NCBI GenBank assembly: GCA_964246985.1
Contig: CAXTSE010000003.1
Location: 1-64,000 of the forward strand
Direction of reading: 5' to 3'
DNA length: 64,000 bases
Source of the DNA: CAXTSE01 sp964246985
GTDB taxonomy: Bacteria > Actinomycetota > Actinomycetes > Actinomycetales > Microbacteriaceae
In this document: positions 31,066-39,343 of the stretch, in pieces
How the letters are laid out: every line of letters starts with the position of its first letter
Position numbering within the stretch: position 1 is the stretch's first letter
Made by a program: the position numbers and the translations under genes
Notes under the pieces: generated by a model
Databases searched by the model: none
The model's input: only the letters and a program-made list of their open reading frames with translations
Told to the model about the DNA's origin: nothing

Positions 31066-32309
31066 CAGGCGTGCGTGCGGGCGAGCTCCAGCACCGCGGC
31101 CTCGAGGGCATCGATCGCGAGCGCCACGTCCTCGACGCGCACGGCTTCGTCCGGCGAGTGGCTGATCCCTCCGGCGCAGCGCACGAACAGCATCCCGACG
31201 TCGGCGAGCGCCGCCACCGCCATCGCGTCGTGACCGGCGACGCTGAAGAGCTCCATCGGGTCGTCGGCGCCGGCATCCGATGTCGTCCCGATGCCGGCGC
31301 CGATCGCCGCCTGCAGGTGGGGTGCGCATCGCACCTCGGGCGCGGAGTGGAGGTCCGCGACGTGGAGGTCGAGATCCCGCTCGGCGGCGATCCGCTGCAG
31401 CTCGTGGCGGATGAGGCCCCAGCTGGCGTCGCGACCCGAGGCTGTCGCGTCGCGCAGGTCGATGCTGAAGGTGGCGGATCCGGGGATGACGTTGACCGCG
31501 TCCGGCTCGACGTGGATGTGCCCGACCGTGGCGGGGCTGCCCTGCGCCCGCGCGATCCGCTCGATCGCGACGATCGCCTCGCTGGCACCCAGCAGCGCGT
31601 CCTTGCGCAGCTCCCACGGGGTGGCCGCGTGCCGCGCCTCGCCCGTGAAGGTGATCATGCGGCGCTCGGCCGCGGCGATCTGCGTCACGATGCCGAGCGC
31701 GCGATCCGCGTTCTCGAGGCGGGGACCCTGCTCGATGTGCGCCTCCAGGTAGGCGACGACACTGCCGGGGGCCCGGCCCGCCTCGGCGATGCGCTCGGGG
31801 TCGAGGCCGAAGGCGAGCGCCGCATCCGCGAGACGTACTCCCTGAGCGTCGAGGAGGTCGGCCCACTCCGGCTGCCAGGTGCCTGCGAGCGCGCGCGATC
31901 CGAGCAGCGTGGTGCCGAAGCGGGTCCCCTCCTCGTCGCCGAACGCGACCACCTCGAGGGCGAACGGCAGCTCGGTGTCGCGCAGGCGATCCGCGACCTC
32001 GACCGCGATCAGCACCCCGAGGATGCCGTCGTAGCGTCCGGCGTCGGGCACCGAGTCGAGATGCGAGCCGAGCAGCACCGCGGGGCGCTCGGCGGCGTCG
32101 CCCTCGAGGTCGCGCGCGCGGCGTCCGCACTGGTTGGCCGCCCCGTCGGGCCAGCTCGTGAGACCGGCCTCGCGCATCCACGCGCCGGCGATCTGGTTGA
32201 CGCGGGCGTGCTCGGGGGTCAGGTAGGCGCGCAGGATGCCGCCGGGCGACGCGCTGTGGGTGGCGAGCTCGTCGGCTCGCGCCATGACGCGCGCGGCGGC
32301 GTCGCTCAC
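31065..32309 (-). CDS. Allantoate amidohydrolase (M20 family ureidohydrolase)
   Basis: This 414-residue M20 metallohydrolase has LGSHLDSVPDAGRYDGILGV (His and bridging Asp), FGDEEGTRFG (catalytic Glu-Glu), AHIEQGPRLE, the dimerisation-domain region AEPDAVNVIPG-like EPDAVNVIPGSATF, and the last ligand in GISHSPDEAV. This pattern separates allantoate/ureidoglycolate/N-carbamoyl amidohydrolases from peptidases. It probably converts allantoate to ureidoglycine, feeding the aminotransferase encoded just upstream. GTG 32309 overlaps the pucG stop (GTGA) and gives the normal N-terminus. N-carbamoyl-amino-acid hydrolysis is the main alternative. Confidence 0.85.
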   Translation of the reverse strand: MSDAAARVMARADELATHSASPGGILRAYLTPEHARVNQIAGAWMREAGLTSWPDGAANQCGRRARDLEGDAAERPAVLLGSHLDSVPDAGRYDGILGVLIAVEVADRLRDTELPFALEVVAFGDEEGTRFGTTLLGSRALAGTWQPEWADLLDAQGVRLADAALAFGLDPERIAEAGRAPGSVVAYLEAHIEQGPRLENADRALGIVTQIAAAERRMITFTGEARHAATPWELRKDALLGASEAIVAIERIARAQGSPATVGHIHVEPDAVNVIPGSATFSIDLRDATASGRDASWGLIRHELQRIAAERDLDLHVADLHSAPEVRCAPHLQAAIGAGIGTTSDAGADDPMELFSVAGHDAMAVAALADVGMLFVRCAGGISHSPDEAVRVEDVALAIDALEAAVLELARTHA

Positions 32310-33541
32310 GCGGCGCTCTCGTACCAGTCGAGGGCCGCGCCGACCCCGGATCCCGCCGTCACCGTGACGCCGCCGCGGCGCAGCATCTGCTCGAGGGCCG
32401 CCAGGGTGGTGAGCACGGTGTCGCGACGCGCGTTGTAGCCCATGACGCCGATGCGCCACACCTTGCCGTGCAGGGGACCGAACGACGTGCCGATCTCTAT
32501 GCCGTAGTCGGCGAGCATCGCCGCGCGGCCTGCATCGCCGTCGATGCCGTCGGGGATGCGTACGCCGATGACATTGTTCATGCGCGCGCTCTGGTCGCCG
32601 AACAGCTGGAAGCCGAGACCGGTGAGCCCCGCCGTCATCGCCGCGCCGTGCAGGCGGTGCCGCTCGATCACCGCGTCGAGGCCCTCCTCGAGGATGATGC
32701 GGGCGCACTCGCGCGAGCCGTACAGCATCGTGGTCGCCTCGGTGTGGTGGTTGAGCCGCTTCGGGCCCCAGTACGCCAGGATCTGACCGAGGTCGAAGTA
32801 GTTGCTGCGGATCGGGTCGGCGCGCACTGCGTCGCCCTCCGACCGGATGCCGGCCTCGACGCTCGTGCGGCCCTCGACGACCGCGACCGCGGCCTCCGAG
32901 AGCGTGATGGGAGCCGACCCGGACGGCCCGCCCAGGCACTTCTGGAGTCCGGCGGTGACGACGTCGATGCCCCAGGCATCCGTCTCGAGGGCGTTGCCCG
33001 CGAGCGACGCCGTGGCGTCGGTGTAGAGCAGCGCCCCGTGCTTCGCGGCCAGCGCGCCGAGCTCGTCGAGGGGCTGCGCGACCGTCGTCGACGTGTCGCC
33101 GTGCACGACGGCCAGCAGCTTGGGCTTGACCTCGGCGAGCGCCGCGTCGATCTCGGCGGGTGTGAACACGGTGCCCCACTCGCGCTCGATGACGTGCACC
33201 TCGGCGCCGCAGCGCTCGGCGATCTCGCGCAGCAGGTGGCCGAAGCGCCCGAAGATGGGCACGAGCACCCGGTCGCCGGGCGCGAGGAGCGACACGAGCG
33301 CCGCCTCGATGCCGGCGCGGGACGTGCCGTCGACGAGCACGGTGGCCTCGTTGCGGGTGCGGAACACGCCGCGGTAGAGCTCCTGCGTCTCGGCCATGTA
33401 CGCCGTCATCGCGGGGTCGTACTGCCCCAGCAGCTGCGCCGACATCGCCCGGAGCACGCGCGGGTCGGCGGTGATCGGGCCGGGGCCCATGAGCAGGCGC
33501 GCGGGCGGGTCGATCTGGCCGGGGATCGCTGCGGAGGTCAC
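32306..33541 (-). CDS. pucG: (S)-ureidoglycine-glyoxylate aminotransferase (PucG-like)
   Basis: This 411-residue class V PLP enzyme of the alanine-glyoxylate aminotransferase group opens LLMGPGPITADPRVLRAM and has VDGTSRAGIEAAL for the phosphate. Asp175 lies in LYTDATASL, and Lys201 in AGLQKCLGGPSG is the PLP lysine. The context, next to an allantoate amidohydrolase, favours PucG over a serine- or alanine-glyoxylate enzyme. It would move the amino group of ureidoglycine to glyoxylate, giving oxalurate and glycine. The GTG start has a TAAACT box 6 nt upstream and no Shine-Dalgarno. Confidence 0.82.
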   Translation of the reverse strand: MTSAAIPGQIDPPARLLMGPGPITADPRVLRAMSAQLLGQYDPAMTAYMAETQELYRGVFRTRNEATVLVDGTSRAGIEAALVSLLAPGDRVLVPIFGRFGHLLREIAERCGAEVHVIEREWGTVFTPAEIDAALAEVKPKLLAVVHGDTSTTVAQPLDELGALAAKHGALLYTDATASLAGNALETDAWGIDVVTAGLQKCLGGPSGSAPITLSEAAVAVVEGRTSVEAGIRSEGDAVRADPIRSNYFDLGQILAYWGPKRLNHHTEATTMLYGSRECARIILEEGLDAVIERHRLHGAAMTAGLTGLGFQLFGDQSARMNNVIGVRIPDGIDGDAGRAAMLADYGIEIGTSFGPLHGKVWRIGVMGYNARRDTVLTTLAALEQMLRRGGVTVTAGSGVGAALDWYESAA

Positions 33542-33553
33542 CCGGCGAGTTTA
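33542..33553 (-). promoter_or_regulatory. Putative leaderless -10 box for pucG
   Basis: On the minus strand TAAACT (plus 33548-33553) is followed by 6 nt and GTG 33541, within a gap of only 23 bp after the amidase stop. If active, it gives pucG and the downstream genes a start independent of the amidase-formamidase transcript. Confidence 0.45.
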
Positions 33554-33564
33554 CCGACCGCTCT

Positions 33565-35154
33565 TTACGCGCGCGTTTCGGTGAGCGCCTCGCCGAGGTC
33601 GATGAGCTCGAGATCGCTGCCGCGCGGGCCGATGAGGCAGACGCCGACGGGCGCGGGCGCGCCGTACGGCCCCGCAACACTGATGAGGGGGACGCTCAGC
33701 GCCGGACGTCCCATCAGGTTGGCGATCGAGCCCAGCCGCAGCGTCGCCGCGCGCACCGCGTCGAGGGTGGACGCATCCGCGGTGGCGGCGGGCGCCGCCG
33801 ACGACGCGCTCGGCATGAGCAGGATCCGCTCGCCCAGCAGCGAGTCGAGACGCAGCTGCAGCACATCGCGGGCGAGGCGGCCGGCGTCCTCCTGCGCGAA
33901 CGTGACGTGGGAGGCGAGCTCGAAGCGGTCGCGCACGCCGGGGCCGACGGCATCCGGATGCGCGGTCACCCAGGCGCCATCGCTGCGCCAGGCCTCGGCC
34001 GCCTGCACGACCCGGAACACCTCGACCAGCTCGTCGGGGTCCCCCAGCTCGACCTCGTCGGGCCCCAGGGCGGCCACCGCCGCGAGGAACGCGGTCTGCA
34101 CGTCCGGGTCGGCCACCTCGAGGAACCGGGGCGCGACGACGTAGCGTCCGCGGAGGGCGAGCACCGCATCCTGCGTCTCGGGCGTCGGCAGGGTCGCCGC
34201 CGCCGCCGCGCGCAGGGTCGCGGCGTCGCGGGTCAGCCAGCCGACCGTGTCGAAGGTGGGCGCGAGCGGCCAGACCCCCTCGAGGGGCACCGCACCGTGC
34301 GTCGTGCGCAGGCCCCAGAGACCCTGGTAGGACGCGGGCACGCGGATCGATCCCGCGGTGTCGGTGCCGAGTCCGATCGTCGCCTGGCCCTGGGCGACCG
34401 CCGAGGCGGGACCGCTCGACGAGCCTCCCGGCAGCCCGCCGGGCACCGCGGGGTTGGGGGCGGTGCCGTAGTGCGCGTTGGCGCCGGCGATCGAGTAGGC
34501 GAACTCGTCGGTCTGCGCGATCCCGCGCACCGCGGCTCCCGCGTCGAGCAGCGCCTGGACGGCGGGCGCGGTGCGGGACGCCGGGGCGCGCCCGGCGAGG
34601 AACGTCGGGTTGCCGACGCCGACGGCGTGGCCGGCCAGGTCGAACAGATCCTTGACGGCGACAGTGTGTCCGGCGAGCGGGCCGTCCGGGGCTCCGGCGA
34701 TGAGCGGGGTTCCGACGGTGCGCCAGACCGCCTGCGCGATCGCGGGCTGCGGGGCCGTGACGTGGGCGGCCTCGATCTGCCAGGGCGCGGATCCGGATGC
34801 ACGTCGCCAGAGCTGCGTCTGCAGCCCGCGACCGCCCGCGACGGCTTCGACGACGGCAGCGACGTACGCCGCGTCGGTGCCGAGAGCCCGCACCTCGAGC
34901 TGCACGATGCGGCGCTGGGGGGCTCCTCCGCGCCCGCGCCGGAACGCGCTGATCGTATCGTGCCCGATCAGCAGGCCCGCCGCATCCCCGCGCATCGTGG
35001 TCGGCGCGGGCGCGAAGAACGCATCGAGGGCGGCGACATCGTCGGCCATGAGCGCCGCCTCGTACGCCAGGACGGCGTCGATCAGGCCGTCGGGGGCGTC
35101 GCCGTTCGCGCGGGGCTGGTCGGGCTCGGTGCTCGAGCCTGGCTCAGTGCTCAT
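33565..35154 (-). CDS. AtzH-like domain fused to amidase-signature hydrolase
   Basis: This 529-residue two-domain protein starts with an AtzH-like/SnoaL-type alpha+beta barrel (about 20-140; ALDAFFAPAPTTMRGDAAG and QTQLWRRASGSAPWQIEAAH). An amidase-signature domain follows (about 145-525) with Lys168 in AVKDLFD, the serine loop LPGGSSSGPA (245-247) and nucleophile Ser269 in TDTAGSIRVPA. AtzH and AtzE-type enzymes act on carboxylated ureas in cyanuric-acid breakdown, so the substrate here is likely a ureido acid or small amide of the ureide pathway (inference). Its start overlaps the formamidase stop (ATGA). Confidence 0.85.
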   Translation of the reverse strand: MSTEPGSSTEPDQPRANGDAPDGLIDAVLAYEAALMADDVAALDAFFAPAPTTMRGDAAGLLIGHDTISAFRRGRGGAPQRRIVQLEVRALGTDAAYVAAVVEAVAGGRGLQTQLWRRASGSAPWQIEAAHVTAPQPAIAQAVWRTVGTPLIAGAPDGPLAGHTVAVKDLFDLAGHAVGVGNPTFLAGRAPASRTAPAVQALLDAGAAVRGIAQTDEFAYSIAGANAHYGTAPNPAVPGGLPGGSSSGPASAVAQGQATIGLGTDTAGSIRVPASYQGLWGLRTTHGAVPLEGVWPLAPTFDTVGWLTRDAATLRAAAAATLPTPETQDAVLALRGRYVVAPRFLEVADPDVQTAFLAAVAALGPDEVELGDPDELVEVFRVVQAAEAWRSDGAWVTAHPDAVGPGVRDRFELASHVTFAQEDAGRLARDVLQLRLDSLLGERILLMPSASSAAPAATADASTLDAVRAATLRLGSIANLMGRPALSVPLISVAGPYGAPAPVGVCLIGPRGSDLELIDLGEALTETRA

Positions 35155-36221
35155 GCGAAGTCCGCCTTCCTGATGCGGGCGTGCACACCGCAGGTGAGGT
35201 CGACGACCTGCGAGATGTCGAAGTCGGTGGCGGCGCTGAGGTAGGCATAGGCGTGCTCGGCGTCCATGCCGTATCGGCTCTCGAGCAGCGCGATGGCCGA
35301 GCGCACGGCCTTCTTCATCGCCTCGCGCAGGTCCTCGTCGAGCCCGGTCGGCACCCAGTACTCGGGGGTCTCGGCGACCGCCCCGTGCTCGACCGCGAAC
35401 AGCGCGAGCGGATCGGCGGCCGGCACGACGTCGAACCTGATGGTGGCGCGCAGTGAGGCCTCGAGTGCGGTGAGAGCGACCTCCCCGTCGCCCTGCGCGA
35501 AGTGCGGGTCGCCGACGTAGGCCAGTGCGCCCTCGACCTGCACGGGCAGGTACAGCGTCGAGCCGACCGTGAGCAGGTTGATGTCGATGTTGCCGCCGTG
35601 GCGTCCGGGCGGCACCGAGTGGGGACGCTCAACTCCTGCGACGGCGACGCCCATCGTGCCGAGGAACGGCGCCAGCGGGAACGTGACGGTGGCGGCATCG
35701 CCGCCGGCCGAGCGGGCCATCGTGGCGGTGTCGCCGGCCTCGTCGGCGGACCCGAAGATGCTGACGGTCGCGTCCCCGCGCGGGTACTCCCCCGGCAGCG
35801 CGCCGCGGCCGTGGCGGTTCGAGATGATCCCGTACGGAACCCGCGGCAGCAGCTCGACGACGGTCATCGCGAGCAGGTCGCCGGGGCGCGCGCCCCGGAC
35901 GGCGATCGGCCCGGTGACGACGTGCGGTCCGTCGACGGACGCGTCGCGGGTGCGGGTGGCGGTGAGGGCGATCGCATCCTCGAGGACGGCCCGCGCATCC
36001 ACCCCGTGCCCCGAGAAGAAGGCCAGCGGATCGCCGCCCTGGTCGTCGAGCACGCCCTCGTGGCTGATCGTGTCGATGGTGACCTCGGTGCCCGCGTCGA
36101 TCTCGAGAACGGGGGCGTCGGCCGCGCACGGGAGGCGACCCCAGAACACGTCGGCGGGATCCGCGGGCAGGTAGGTGCCCGCGCGGATCGGGCCACGACC
36201 CGGTTGCAGGATCTGTAACAA
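35151..36221 (-). CDS. Acetamidase/formamidase family protein
   Basis: This 356-residue protein belongs to the FmdA/AmdA family. Markers are DTISHEGVLDDQGGDPLAFF near the N-terminus, VRGARPGDLLAMTVVEL, FLGTMGVA and PPGRHGGNIDINLLTVGSTLYLPV, the last being the family's most conserved block with metal-site residues, then GDPHFAQGDGEVALTALE. It hydrolyses short amides such as formamide to acid and ammonia. The start is TTG 36221, supported by GGGAGAGG 6 nt upstream. It is the first gene of the ureide operon and is coupled to the amidase. Confidence 0.87.
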   Translation of the reverse strand: MLQILQPGRGPIRAGTYLPADPADVFWGRLPCAADAPVLEIDAGTEVTIDTISHEGVLDDQGGDPLAFFSGHGVDARAVLEDAIALTATRTRDASVDGPHVVTGPIAVRGARPGDLLAMTVVELLPRVPYGIISNRHGRGALPGEYPRGDATVSIFGSADEAGDTATMARSAGGDAATVTFPLAPFLGTMGVAVAGVERPHSVPPGRHGGNIDINLLTVGSTLYLPVQVEGALAYVGDPHFAQGDGEVALTALEASLRATIRFDVVPAADPLALFAVEHGAVAETPEYWVPTGLDEDLREAMKKAVRSAIALLESRYGMDAEHAYAYLSAATDFDISQVVDLTCGVHARIRKADFA

Positions 36222-36240
36222 GCTCGACCTCTCCCGTCGG

Positions 36241-36253
36241 TACCGTTCACCCT
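36241..36253 (+). promoter_or_regulatory. Putative leaderless -10 box for the DUF1275 gene
   Basis: TACCGT (36241-36246) is followed by 7 nt and ATG 36254. The site lies next to the formamidase ribosome-binding site (36228-36235, other strand), so the divergent genes have almost no private upstream sequence. Confidence 0.5.
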
Positions 36254-36934
36254 ATGGCCTTGTTTCTGCGCTCCCACCCGAGCGGACTGCACCTCGCGCT
36301 GATGCTGGCGCTCACCTTCTCGACCGGCATCGTGGATGCGGTGGGCTATCTCGGACTCGACCGCGTCTTCACAGGCAACATGACCGGCAACGTCGTGATC
36401 CTCGGCATGGCGCTGACCGGGGCCGACGGGCTGCCGATCGTCGGCCCCGTCATCGCCCTGGCGATGTTCATGGTCGGAGCCGCCGTCGCGGGCCTCACCC
36501 TGCGCGGTGTGGACGCGGGCTGGTCGGGCCGCTCGACCGCGCTCTTCAGCGCCGTCGGCGTGCTGCTCGCGGTGGCCGCGGTCATCGCATTCGCGACGGG
36601 TGAGCGCTCGGAGCCGCTCAACCTCGCCATCACCGGCGGACTCGGTCTCGCGATGGGCATGCAGGCGGGGGCGGCGCGCCATATCGGGGTGAAGGACGTG
36701 ACGACCGTGGTGGTCACGTCTACCCTCGTCGGCCTGGCGTTCGACTCGCGCTTCGGACGCGGAGGGGGTCAGCCGTGGGCGCGGCGCGCGGGCGCGGTGC
36801 TGCTGATCGGCGCGGGCGCCGCCGTGGGCGCGCTGCTGCTGAACGTGCACATCGGCCTCGGCATGGCCGCGGCGGCGCTCATCACTCTCGTGGCGGCCCT
36901 CCTCGGCCACCTCGGCCGCCCCTACACGCCCTGA
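36254..36934 (+). CDS. DUF1275 (YoaK-like) membrane protein
   Basis: This 226-residue integral membrane protein has six probable helices and the DUF1275 hallmark VFTGNMTGNVVILG after helix 1. GLGLAMGMQAGAARHIGVKDVTTVVVT, the second conserved block, lies in the middle. Function is unknown; some relatives sit beside nitrogen or solute uptake genes. It is divergent from the ureide operon and convergent with modC across a strong hairpin. Confidence 0.85.
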   Translation: MALFLRSHPSGLHLALMLALTFSTGIVDAVGYLGLDRVFTGNMTGNVVILGMALTGADGLPIVGPVIALAMFMVGAAVAGLTLRGVDAGWSGRSTALFSAVGVLLAVAAVIAFATGERSEPLNLAITGGLGLAMGMQAGAARHIGVKDVTTVVVTSTLVGLAFDSRFGRGGGQPWARRAGAVLLIGAGAAVGALLLNVHIGLGMAAAALITLVAALLGHLGRPYTP

Positions 36935-36940
36935 CCTCTG

Positions 36941-37010
36941 CCGAGCGCTGTGTGTCGCACCGAGCGCGGCCCGTCGACGCCGCGCGATCGGTGCGACACA
37001 CCGCGCTCGG
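36941..37010. terminator. Long imperfect inverted repeat, probable bidirectional terminator
   Basis: Two 28-bp arms (36941-36968 and 36983-37010) are complementary at 26 positions, with one G-T pair, around a 14-nt loop. The stem fills the 77-bp gap between the convergent DUF1275 and modC genes. No T-tract follows on either side, as is common in GC-rich actinobacteria. The inner word TGTGTCGCACC appears in both arms. Confidence 0.75.
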
Positions 37011-37011
37011 G

Positions 37012-37740
37012 TCAGCGCGTGAGCCGTGCCACGTACGGGGTCGCGGGTGCGGCGCGGGCGTCGGACCACGAACCCCGCTGGGTGACCTGACCGCGCTCGA
37101 GCACGACCACCGTATCCGCGAGACTCGCGACGTCGTCGGCGTCGTGCGTCACGAGCACGGTCGGCACGCCGACCCCCGAGAGGTAGGTCGCCAGCTCGGC
37201 CCGCACCTCGTCGCGGACCTCGACGTCGAGGGCCGCCATCGGCTCGTCGAGCAGCAGCAGGTCGGGCCCCGCGGCGAGCGCTCGCGCGAGCGCGACGCGC
37301 TGCGCCTGCCCGCCCGACAGCTCGGCCGGATACCGGTCCGCGAAGGCGCCCAGGTCGAGTCGGTCGATCCAGGGCACGGTCGCTGCGCGAGCCCCGGCAC
37401 GGCCCCCGCGGCTCGGCCTCACCCGCGCCGCGAACGCCACGTTGTCGCGCACGGTCAGGTGCGGGAACAGCAGGAAGTCCTGGAACACCACACCGATGCG
37501 TCGCCGCTCGGCGGGCAGGGCGATGCCGGCCGCAGCATCCGCCAGCACCTGATCGCGCAGCACCACCCGGCCGGATGCGAGAGGCACGAGCCCCGCGATC
37601 GCGGCGATCACGCTCGACTTGCCGGCGCCGTTCGGCCCGACCAGCGCGAGCGTGCGACCGGGCGCCGCGCCGAAGGCGACCTCGATGGAGAACGCCGCGC
37701 GCGCGATCGTGATGTCGACCGACAGCGCCCACCCCGTCAT
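37012..37740 (-). CDS. modC: Molybdate ABC transporter ATP-binding protein, short form
   Basis: This 242-residue ATPase has Walker A GPNGAGKS, the Q-loop VFQDFLLFPHLTVRDNVAF, the signature LSGGQAQRVALARAL and Walker B LLLLDEPMAALD. Usual ModC proteins run to about 350 residues with a C-terminal TOBE (Mop) domain, which is absent here. A separate TOBE protein is encoded at the head of the operon. ATG 37740 overlaps the modB stop (ATGA). It energises molybdate or tungstate import, supplying the cofactor genes next door. Confidence 0.88.
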   Translation of the reverse strand: MTGWALSVDITIARAAFSIEVAFGAAPGRTLALVGPNGAGKSSVIAAIAGLVPLASGRVVLRDQVLADAAAGIALPAERRRIGVVFQDFLLFPHLTVRDNVAFAARVRPSRGGRAGARAATVPWIDRLDLGAFADRYPAELSGGQAQRVALARALAAGPDLLLLDEPMAALDVEVRDEVRAELATYLSGVGVPTVLVTHDADDVASLADTVVVLERGQVTQRGSWSDARAAPATPYVARLTR

Positions 37741-38531
37741 CCGCGCACCCCGGGCAGCCACCGATCACGCAGTGCGAGCAGCACGACGACCGACACCACG
37801 AGAAGCACCAACGCGAGGGCGATCGCCGCGTCCGGATCGGTCTGCAGCGCGAGGTAGCTGGCGATCGGCAGGGTGCGGGTGACGCCGGGCAGCGAGCCGG
37901 CGAACGTGATGGTCGCGCCGAACTCGCCGAGCGCGCGCGTGAAGCACAGGATCGCGCCGGCCGCGATGCCGGGGGCGACGAGGGGCAGGGTGACCAGACG
38001 GAAGGTCGCCCAGCGGGAGGCGCCGAGCGTCGCCGCGGCCAGCTCGACCCGCCGATCGCTCGACCGCAGCGCCCCCTCGACGGCGAAGACCAGGAACGGC
38101 ATCGCCACGAAGACCTGCGCGATGACCACGGCACCGGTCGTGTACGGGATGCCGAGGCCGGCATCCGCGAGGTACTGCCCGATGATGCCGCGGCGGCCGA
38201 GCAGCAGGAGCAGGGCGATGCCGCCGACGACCGGCGGCAGCACCATCGGGATCGTCACCGCAGCGCGCAGCAGCCGTCGCGGCACGACCGGCCAGTCGGC
38301 GGCCTGGGCGAGCACGATCGCCAACGGGATGCCGAGCACCATCGCACACAGGGTCGCGAGGCTCGCGGTGAGCAGCGACAGGCCGAGGGCCTGCACGACC
38401 AGCGGACTCGCGACGAGCGCGGGCAGATCTGCCCACGGTGCGCGCACCACCAGTCCGACGAGCGGCAGCACCAGCAGGGCGAGCGCGAGCCCCGAGAGGA
38501 TCCAGACGATCGGGCTCTGGCGGCGCCTCAT
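37737..38531 (-). CDS. modB: Molybdate ABC transporter permease
   Basis: This 264-residue permease has about six membrane segments. The cytoplasmic EAA-type loop is ELAAATLGASRWATFRLVTLPLVAPG, cited here by its start ELAAATLGASRW, and the C-terminal half carries FTRALGEFGATITFAGS, the typical ModB signature. ATG 38531 overlaps the modA stop (ATGA), and a longer frame upstream is only the shadow of modA. The gene is coupled to modC. Confidence 0.9.
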   Translation of the reverse strand: MRRRQSPIVWILSGLALALLVLPLVGLVVRAPWADLPALVASPLVVQALGLSLLTASLATLCAMVLGIPLAIVLAQAADWPVVPRRLLRAAVTIPMVLPPVVGGIALLLLLGRRGIIGQYLADAGLGIPYTTGAVVIAQVFVAMPFLVFAVEGALRSSDRRVELAAATLGASRWATFRLVTLPLVAPGIAAGAILCFTRALGEFGATITFAGSLPGVTRTLPIASYLALQTDPDAAIALALVLLVVSVVVLLALRDRWLPGVRG

Positions 38532-39343
38532 GACATGGGCCCGAACCCTGCGTCGGCGAGCGCCTCCTGTCCCGCGTCGGAGAGGACGAACGCGACCCAG
38601 CGGGCCGCCGCGTCCGGGTTCGGGGCGCCGGTCAGGACGGCGATCGGGTACCGGGTGACGACGTCGGCGGCCTCCGGCACCTCGATGCCCTCGACGCCGT
38701 CGCCCGCGGCCTGCACGTCCGTGACGTAGACCAGCCCCGCATCCGCCTCGCCGAGCTCGACCTTGGTGAGGACCGCCTTGACGTCCTGCTCGAGGGTGTC
38801 GGGTGCCGCGACGACGCCGACGGAGTCGAGAAGCTGCTGGGTTGCTGCGCCGCACGGCACCGCGACGTCGCAGAGCGCGATGGCGAGCTCGGCGTCGGCG
38901 AGGTCCGCGAGACCCGTGACCCCCGCCGGGTTGCCGGCGGGCACGGCGAGCTCGAGGGTGTTGGAGGCGAAGATCTCGGGATCGGATGCGTCGCCCGCGT
39001 TTGTCACGGTCGTCATGGTCGCCTTGCTGGCGGCCGCGAACACGTCCGCGGGCGCCCCCTCGGTGATCTGCGCGGCGAGGCCCGAGCTGCCGCCGTAGCT
39101 GATGACGACGTCGAGGCTCGGGTACTTCTGCTCGAAGGTCTCGGCGAGCGCATCGAAGGTGTCGGTGAGGGATGCGGCCGCGAATACCGTGAGCGTGCCC
39201 GTCAGCTCGGGCCCGACGGGCTCGAGGGTGCCCGACCCGCTGGGGCCGTCGTCGGATGCGGCACAGCCTGCCAGCGCGAGCGCCGCCGCCGTCGCGGCGA
39301 CCGCAAGAGCTGCGACGCGCGAGCCGGGGCGGGGGCGGGTCAC
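38528..39343 (-). CDS. modA: Molybdate-binding lipoprotein
   Basis: This 271-residue extracytoplasmic binding protein has a lipoprotein signal ending LALAGC with Cys27. The mature domain begins GTLTVFAAASLTDTFDAL, the ModA signature with an oxyanion-binding Ser, followed by ISYGGSSGLAAQITEGAPAD and VYVTDVQAAG, also ModA hallmarks. GTG 39343 overlaps the stop of the HTH-TOBE gene. It captures molybdate or tungstate outside the membrane. Confidence 0.91.
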   Translation of the reverse strand: MTRPRPGSRVAALAVAATAAALALAGCAASDDGPSGSGTLEPVGPELTGTLTVFAAASLTDTFDALAETFEQKYPSLDVVISYGGSSGLAAQITEGAPADVFAAASKATMTTVTNAGDASDPEIFASNTLELAVPAGNPAGVTGLADLADAELAIALCDVAVPCGAATQQLLDSVGVVAAPDTLEQDVKAVLTKVELGEADAGLVYVTDVQAAGDGVEGIEVPEAADVVTRYPIAVLTGAPNPDAAARWVAFVLSDAGQEALADAGFGPMS

